A DNA stretch of 9,914 bases from Planctomycetota bacterium (GTDB lineage Bacteria; Planctomycetota; UBA1135), in contig JAKVCF010000086.1 of assembly GCA_022447335.1 (NCBI GenBank), positions 1 to 9,914 of the forward strand. Reading direction: 5' to 3'. Position numbers and translations under genes: made by a program. Shown one piece after another: positions 6,067-9,914 of this stretch (position 1 is its first letter; each line of letters opens with the position of its first letter). The notes under the pieces were generated by a model. The model made no database searches, was not told the DNA's origin, and saw only the letters and a program-made list of their open reading frames with translations.

Positions 6067-8675
6067 GAGCTCAGCGACTTCGAGACCATCTCGTAAGTAT
6101 CCTTGGACAACTTGCCGTGCGCCTGCACGCGCTCCAGCTGTGCTCGCATGCTACTGGCCCAAGGCTCGGCATGCTGCTTCCAACGACCTAGCGGCGCAAC
6201 TAGCCGCGACGCGATCTGCGGGTTGAAAGAGTCGAGCTCAAGGATGCGGTCCGCCAGGAAGGCGTGCCCCTGGCCATCATGACGGTGAAACCCACTTGCA
6301 TTCGCTGCGAAACTACGGAGAAGGGAGCGCACTTTATTGGGGTTACGCACGCTGTAAGAGGCATGGCTCTGCAGCGCGATCACCTCCTCCAACACACTGA
6401 CGCGCGCGGCTCCTGCCTGCAAGGCAAACCACTTATCCATCACCAGCGCATCCCCTTTCCATCTTGCCTCGAAATCGGCCAAACAACGCGCTCGCGCTTC
6501 AGAATCGCTGTCAGCCAAACAGGCCAATGCGGCGAGGGCGTCTGTCATGTTGTCAGCAGCGTGATACTGCGCTTCGGCGAGCTCGATTGCGAACATCTCA
6601 TTCGATGCAACTAGATAAGCTAGGCAAGCGTTGCGCAAGCATCGGCGACCGGTTTCTTGCGGCGTAAAGACATACCCCCCCGTCGGAGCCAAATCTTCAT
6701 AGCGGGCAGCGAGTTCGACTGAAAGCGCCTTGCCGATCGCAGCGCGCAGGCCACTACGCGCAGCGCGTAACGCAAGCGGGTCGATCTGTGCCAACTCATT
6801 GGCAAGAGCAGCTTCCGCCGGAAGAGTTAGGGCATAGGCGATCAGCGCGAGATCTTCTTCATCAATTGCAAGCACTCCACGCAACGCCGTCTCCAGGTGC
6901 TGCGGCAACTCCACAGCAACACCCCTCGCAACGACATCAAGTTGATTGAGGATGACGCGGCTCGCCAGCTCCTGCCCCGCCTCCCAGCGACAAAATGAAT
7001 CGGTGTCATGCGCAAGCAAAATCGCCAGATCCTCGTCGCTGCGATTCATTTTCAAGCGCACTGGCGCCGAAAAGCCGCGCAGTACTGATGGAACCGGCTG
7101 ACTACTGATCCCCTCGAATGTGAAGCTATGCTCGCTCGCGGACAACTCGAGCGTACGCGTCGGCGCCAACTCGCCGCCATCTTTTCCAATCAACCCCGCA
7201 GCAACCGGAATGTGAAAGGGTTGCTTCTCATTTTGCCCAGGAGTCGCCGGGCACTCTTGGCTTAGAGTTAACGTATAGCTACCTGATTCAGCCTCCCAGA
7301 CGCCCTGTGCGTGCACAATCGGCGTACCGGCTTGCGCGTACCACCGCTCAAATTGATCGAGCCCTATGCCATTCGCGTCGGCCATCGCCGCGCGGAAGTC
7401 ATCGCAGGTGACCGCCTCACCATCGTGCCGCTCAAAGTAGAGATCCATACCTTTCCGGAAACCGTCAACTCCAAGCAGCGATTCGTACATACGCACCACT
7501 TCCGCCCCTTTGAGATAAACGGTTGCGGTGTAGAAGTTGTCCATCGCGATATAGGACTCTGGGCGTATCGGATGGGCCATTGGCCCAGCATCTTCGGGAA
7601 ACTGTCCAGCGCGTAATGTGCGCACTGCCTCAATCCGACGCACCGCGGGTGAGCCCATATCTGCTGAAAAACGCTGGTCGCGATATACGGTCAGACCCTC
7701 TTTAAGCGTCAACTGGAACCAATCCTTGCAGGTAACGCGATTGCCTGTCCAGTTGTGGAAATACTCGTGCCCAATCACCCCCTCGATATTCTCAAAATCT
7801 GCATCTGTAGCAGTATCTGGGCGCGCAAGGACATAGGCTGTATTGAAGACATTCAGACTCTTATTCTCCATCGCGCCCATATTGAAATCTTCGACGGCGA
7901 CAATGTTGTAGATATCGAGGTCATACTCGAGACCGAACTGCTCTTCATCCCATACCATTGATCGCTTTAGTGAATCCATTGCGTGCTGCAGACGGTCTAC
8001 ATTCCGGTGCTCGGAATAAATCGCGAGATCAACTACACGACCGTGCATAGTTGTGAATCGATCTTCAAGCACCCCCAAGTCTCCCGCGACCAGGGCAAAG
8101 AGATAACTTGGCTTCTTGAATGGATCTTCCCAGACCGAATAGTGGCGCCCTTCGCCAGCATCGCCGGCTTCAACTAGATTGCCATTCGAAAGTAACACGG
8201 GACAGGAGTGCCGATCAGACTCAAGTCGAACACGGTAGGTCGCCATTACATCCGGGCGATCGACCGACCAAGTAATGCGGCGAAACCCCTCCGCCTCGCA
8301 CTGCGTGCAATAAACACCATTCGAGCGGTAAAGGCCCGATAGCTGCAAATTATTCTCTGGATGAATGCGGACCACTGTCTGCAAAGTAAAGGCCGCGGGC
8401 ACTGAATCAATTGTTAGTCGCTCCCCGTCGATCGCGTATCGACTAGCAGCAAGCACTTGTCCATCGATTGCAATCGAAACGGTCTCTAGATCTTCTCCGT
8501 CCAATTCAAGCGCTGCATCGGCACTTCCCGTACGCCGCAATTTCATCGTGGCAGTCACCGTGCTGACATCGTCACGTAAATCGAAGTTGAGCTCTATACC
8601 GTCCATCGCAAACGGATAGGGCTGATAGTCCTTGCGGAACTTCTCCTTAGGAGCTGCGGGCGCTGCGGATGCCAT
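6063..8675 (-). CDS. pepN: Aminopeptidase N (M1 family, E. coli PepN type)
   Basis: 870 residues, the same length as E. coli PepN, and collinear with it at an offset of about six residues. It removes N-terminal amino acids from peptides in the last steps of protein turnover; PepN is cytoplasmic, and no signal peptide is seen here. The exopeptidase motif GAMEN is at 267-271. The zinc site is HEYFHNWTGN with His303, His307 and catalytic Glu304, and the third ligand is Glu326 in LKEGLTVYRDQ. The transition-state Tyr is Tyr387 in ATVYLKGAE. The N-terminal beta-domain ends in KKPSYLFALVAGDL, and the helical C-terminal domain is complete. ATG at 8675 is 15 nt after the upstream protease gene and is not preceded by a Shine-Dalgarno sequence. 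The stop overlaps the next gene as ATGA. The first ten residues are Ala/Pro-rich and look like a loose N-terminal extension. Confidence 0.97.
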   Translation of the reverse strand: MASAAPAAPKEKFRKDYQPYPFAMDGIELNFDLRDDVSTVTATMKLRRTGSADAALELDGEDLETVSIAIDGQVLAASRYAIDGERLTIDSVPAAFTLQTVVRIHPENNLQLSGLYRSNGVYCTQCEAEGFRRITWSVDRPDVMATYRVRLESDRHSCPVLLSNGNLVEAGDAGEGRHYSVWEDPFKKPSYLFALVAGDLGVLEDRFTTMHGRVVDLAIYSEHRNVDRLQHAMDSLKRSMVWDEEQFGLEYDLDIYNIVAVEDFNMGAMENKSLNVFNTAYVLARPDTATDADFENIEGVIGHEYFHNWTGNRVTCKDWFQLTLKEGLTVYRDQRFSADMGSPAVRRIEAVRTLRAGQFPEDAGPMAHPIRPESYIAMDNFYTATVYLKGAEVVRMYESLLGVDGFRKGMDLYFERHDGEAVTCDDFRAAMADANGIGLDQFERWYAQAGTPIVHAQGVWEAESGSYTLTLSQECPATPGQNEKQPFHIPVAAGLIGKDGGELAPTRTLELSASEHSFTFEGISSQPVPSVLRGFSAPVRLKMNRSDEDLAILLAHDTDSFCRWEAGQELASRVILNQLDVVARGVAVELPQHLETALRGVLAIDEEDLALIAYALTLPAEAALANELAQIDPLALRAARSGLRAAIGKALSVELAARYEDLAPTGGYVFTPQETGRRCLRNACLAYLVASNEMFAIELAEAQYHAADNMTDALAALACLADSDSEARARCLADFEARWKGDALVMDKWFALQAGAARVSVLEEVIALQSHASYSVRNPNKVRSLLRSFAANASGFHRHDGQGHAFLADRILELDSFNPQIASRLVAPLGRWKQHAEPWASSMRAQLERVQAHGKLSKDTYEMVSKSLSS

Positions 8676-8679
8676 ACGA

Positions 8680-8687
8680 CGATTCTA
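8680..8687 (-). promoter_or_regulatory. TAGAATCG motif ahead of pepN (possible -10 element)
   Basis: TAGAATCG on the minus strand ends 4 nt before the pepN ATG, in the 15-nt gap after the protease gene. TAGAAT is one base off the -10 consensus, and its distance from the ATG would suit a leaderless transcript. No -35 is evident, and the same element occurs ahead of purD. Support is weak. Confidence 0.2.
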
Positions 8688-8690
8688 CGC

Positions 8691-9713
8691 TTAGCGGCGC
8701 TTAGCCTCCCGCTCCATCCAGGCCTCGAGCGCTTCGGCATGCTCTGCCAGGCGTTCAGCACGCCCCGCAGCTGCTTCATCCTGCCGCTCCCAGCGACGCT
8801 CAATCGCACGCCGGCGAAGCGATCTACGTCGCAAGGCCGCAGGGATCAGCAGGGCCGCCAAGACAAACAGACCTGTTATCACATGCGGCGCACTCGCGGC
8901 TAACAAAGAGCGCAAGCTCCGCAGCTCTTCGGTTAACGCCACCTCGTGCTCGACCAGCGACATTTTAGTTGTCGCCAACAATGCTCGATCTAGCGTATCA
9001 CCCAGCCGCATGCGCTCGAGAATCTCACCAATCACTGGACGGCCGTGCACTCGCACCAATCGCTGCACGAAGGCATGCCCAAGCGCATAGCCTTGCGCAG
9101 CTCGCAGCGGCTCATCCGGAAACTCCTTGGAGTAGGCCCGCAAGCTCGGCAGCGCCCCGTTATTCGCCAACCAGGGAAGCGAAACCCCCGTCTCACCTAA
9201 GTAGATCTCGCCACTGTAAACCTCGGCCAACCCCTCATGAAACCAGGCCGGAATACGCTGGAACACCTCACTCGGCAAGGCCCCCATGGCATGGTGCACG
9301 ATCTCGTGTCGCATGGTTGCGCGCAAGCGAGATTCTCCGCCAGCAACCTCGACCGCAAGAATCATCTCTCCTCTCAAAGGCCGAGCTACTGCCGCATACC
9401 AGGAGGGCACTTCCTCTCGACCCAAGCGCTCCGCAAGCTCACCTCGACCGCGCACCCAATACAGAACCCCTGCGTTAGGCTCAGGAATAGCCTGCTGACC
9501 ACGGTCCAAACCAAGCCAACGATGCGCATCGGACAAAACCTCATCCGCCTCGAAAGTCAGTCGCCTCGCCAGCTCAGCCAAGCCGGGCGGTGCCTCCCAC
9601 TGAAGGCGCCCGCTTTGACCCCGAACCGACTCTTGCGCACCCAGCTCGCCGACTAGGCCAAATATGGTCAAGCCCAAGGCGCTCAAGCGGAACCGGATTC
9701 CCCTCGAAGTCAC
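8691..9713 (-). CDS. Membrane-anchored MA-like zinc metalloprotease
   Basis: 340 residues. An N-terminal export signal covers about 7-26 (RFRLSALGLTIFGLVGELGAQ). The catalytic core has the gluzincin motif HEIVH (His136, Glu137, His140) followed by PAWFHEGLAEVYSGE (155-169), where Glu160 or Glu164 is the likely third zinc ligand. This order, HExxH then PAW-x-x-EGLA about 20 residues on, is typical of the peptidase MA-like group. A second helical part contains RAAQGYALGHAFVQRLV (204-220). A transmembrane segment follows at about 277-294 (VITGLFVLAALLIPAAL). The C-terminal 45 residues are rich in Arg and Glu with heptad-like spacing, probably a short cytoplasmic coiled coil. The protease would thus face the periplasm. 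The start is GTG at 9713, 9 nt after the upstream gene; pepN follows 15 nt later. The substrate is unknown. Confidence 0.85.
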   Translation of the reverse strand: MTSRGIRFRLSALGLTIFGLVGELGAQESVRGQSGRLQWEAPPGLAELARRLTFEADEVLSDAHRWLGLDRGQQAIPEPNAGVLYWVRGRGELAERLGREEVPSWYAAVARPLRGEMILAVEVAGGESRLRATMRHEIVHHAMGALPSEVFQRIPAWFHEGLAEVYSGEIYLGETGVSLPWLANNGALPSLRAYSKEFPDEPLRAAQGYALGHAFVQRLVRVHGRPVIGEILERMRLGDTLDRALLATTKMSLVEHEVALTEELRSLRSLLAASAPHVITGLFVLAALLIPAALRRRSLRRRAIERRWERQDEAAAGRAERLAEHAEALEAWMEREAKRR

Positions 9714-9722
9714 GTACGCTAC

Positions 9723-9914
9723 CTAGTGCACCCGCACCAATCGGTTGACTCTCCCCAAGAAATTCCAGTCCTGAACGTACAGATTTCCATCTGCATCCCA
9801 GCCTGCACCGGGGGGGGACAGGAAGAAACCATCCTGCCACTGTTCTCGCGGGATGCCGTTACGTGCCCGCAAGCCGGGCTCAGGCTGATCACCTAACTGG
9901 ACCACATGTTGGCC
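9723..9914 (-). CDS. NHL-type beta-propeller protein, C-terminal end
   Basis: The frame is open to the right edge and ends in TAG at 9725-9723, giving the last 63 residues. The sequence has the last blade of an NHL/six-bladed propeller: WQDGFFLSPPGAGWDADGNL, then YVQDWNFLGRVNRLVRVH. The usual NHL pattern is SPHGIAVD followed by GNLYVADW and a GRV strand; here the His is Pro (SPPG) and lies in a run of eight Cs on the minus strand (G run at 9810-9817). NHL propellers mostly serve in binding, and some act as lyases; the missing N-terminal part prevents a choice. It is 9 nt upstream of the protease gene and is probably in the same transcription unit. Confidence 0.7.
   Translation of the reverse strand, partial: GQHVVQLGDQPEPGLRARNGIPREQWQDGFFLSPPGAGWDADGNLYVQDWNFLGRVNRLVRVH

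Overview
The window is about 58-60% GC by eye and packed with genes. Nine protein genes and two edge fragments leave almost no free space. The organism looks like a Gram-negative bacterium with an outer membrane, because it carries a lipoprotein, a secretin-type N-domain and exported proteases. Planctomycetota or a neighbouring lineage is the best guess. That guess rests on the mix of a separate PurL/PurQ pair with the GKDSLNNE signature, a long cytoplasmic ChaN-like protein, a stand-alone secretin N-domain, NHL-propeller ends and almost no Shine-Dalgarno sequences. It is an inference with modest confidence, since no rRNA is present.

Left half, plus strand (1-3536): the 3' end of purL, purQ, a divergent ChaN-like protein and a small lipoprotein. 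purL/purQ and ChaN/lipoprotein are each joined by a TGATG stop-start overlap. A 42-nt gap with an inverted repeat separates purQ from the ChaN-like gene. PurL and PurQ carry out the fourth step of purine synthesis, FGAR to FGAM. The two downstream genes have no evident link to purines.

Right half, minus strand (9914-3561, read leftwards): the C-terminal end of an NHL beta-propeller protein, a membrane-anchored MA-like metalloprotease, pepN (M1 aminopeptidase) and a small exported membrane protein with one secretin N-like domain. These four are spaced by 9 nt, 15 nt and an ATGA overlap, so they look like one transcription unit. After a 182-nt gap come purD, the second step of purine synthesis, and a Fur-family regulator joined to purD by a GTGA overlap. 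The plus-strand and minus-strand units converge with only 24 nt between them (3537-3560).

Taken together, this is mostly housekeeping: two pieces of purine synthesis facing each other and a proteolysis-flavoured cell-envelope operon. The less ordinary parts are the ChaN-like/lipoprotein pair, the secretin N-domain protein tied to pepN, the coupling of purD with fur, and a 19-bp tandem duplication that changes the end of the Fur protein. I saw no RNA gene, mobile element, CRISPR array or clear terminator, and no convincing sign of a wholly new multi-gene system.
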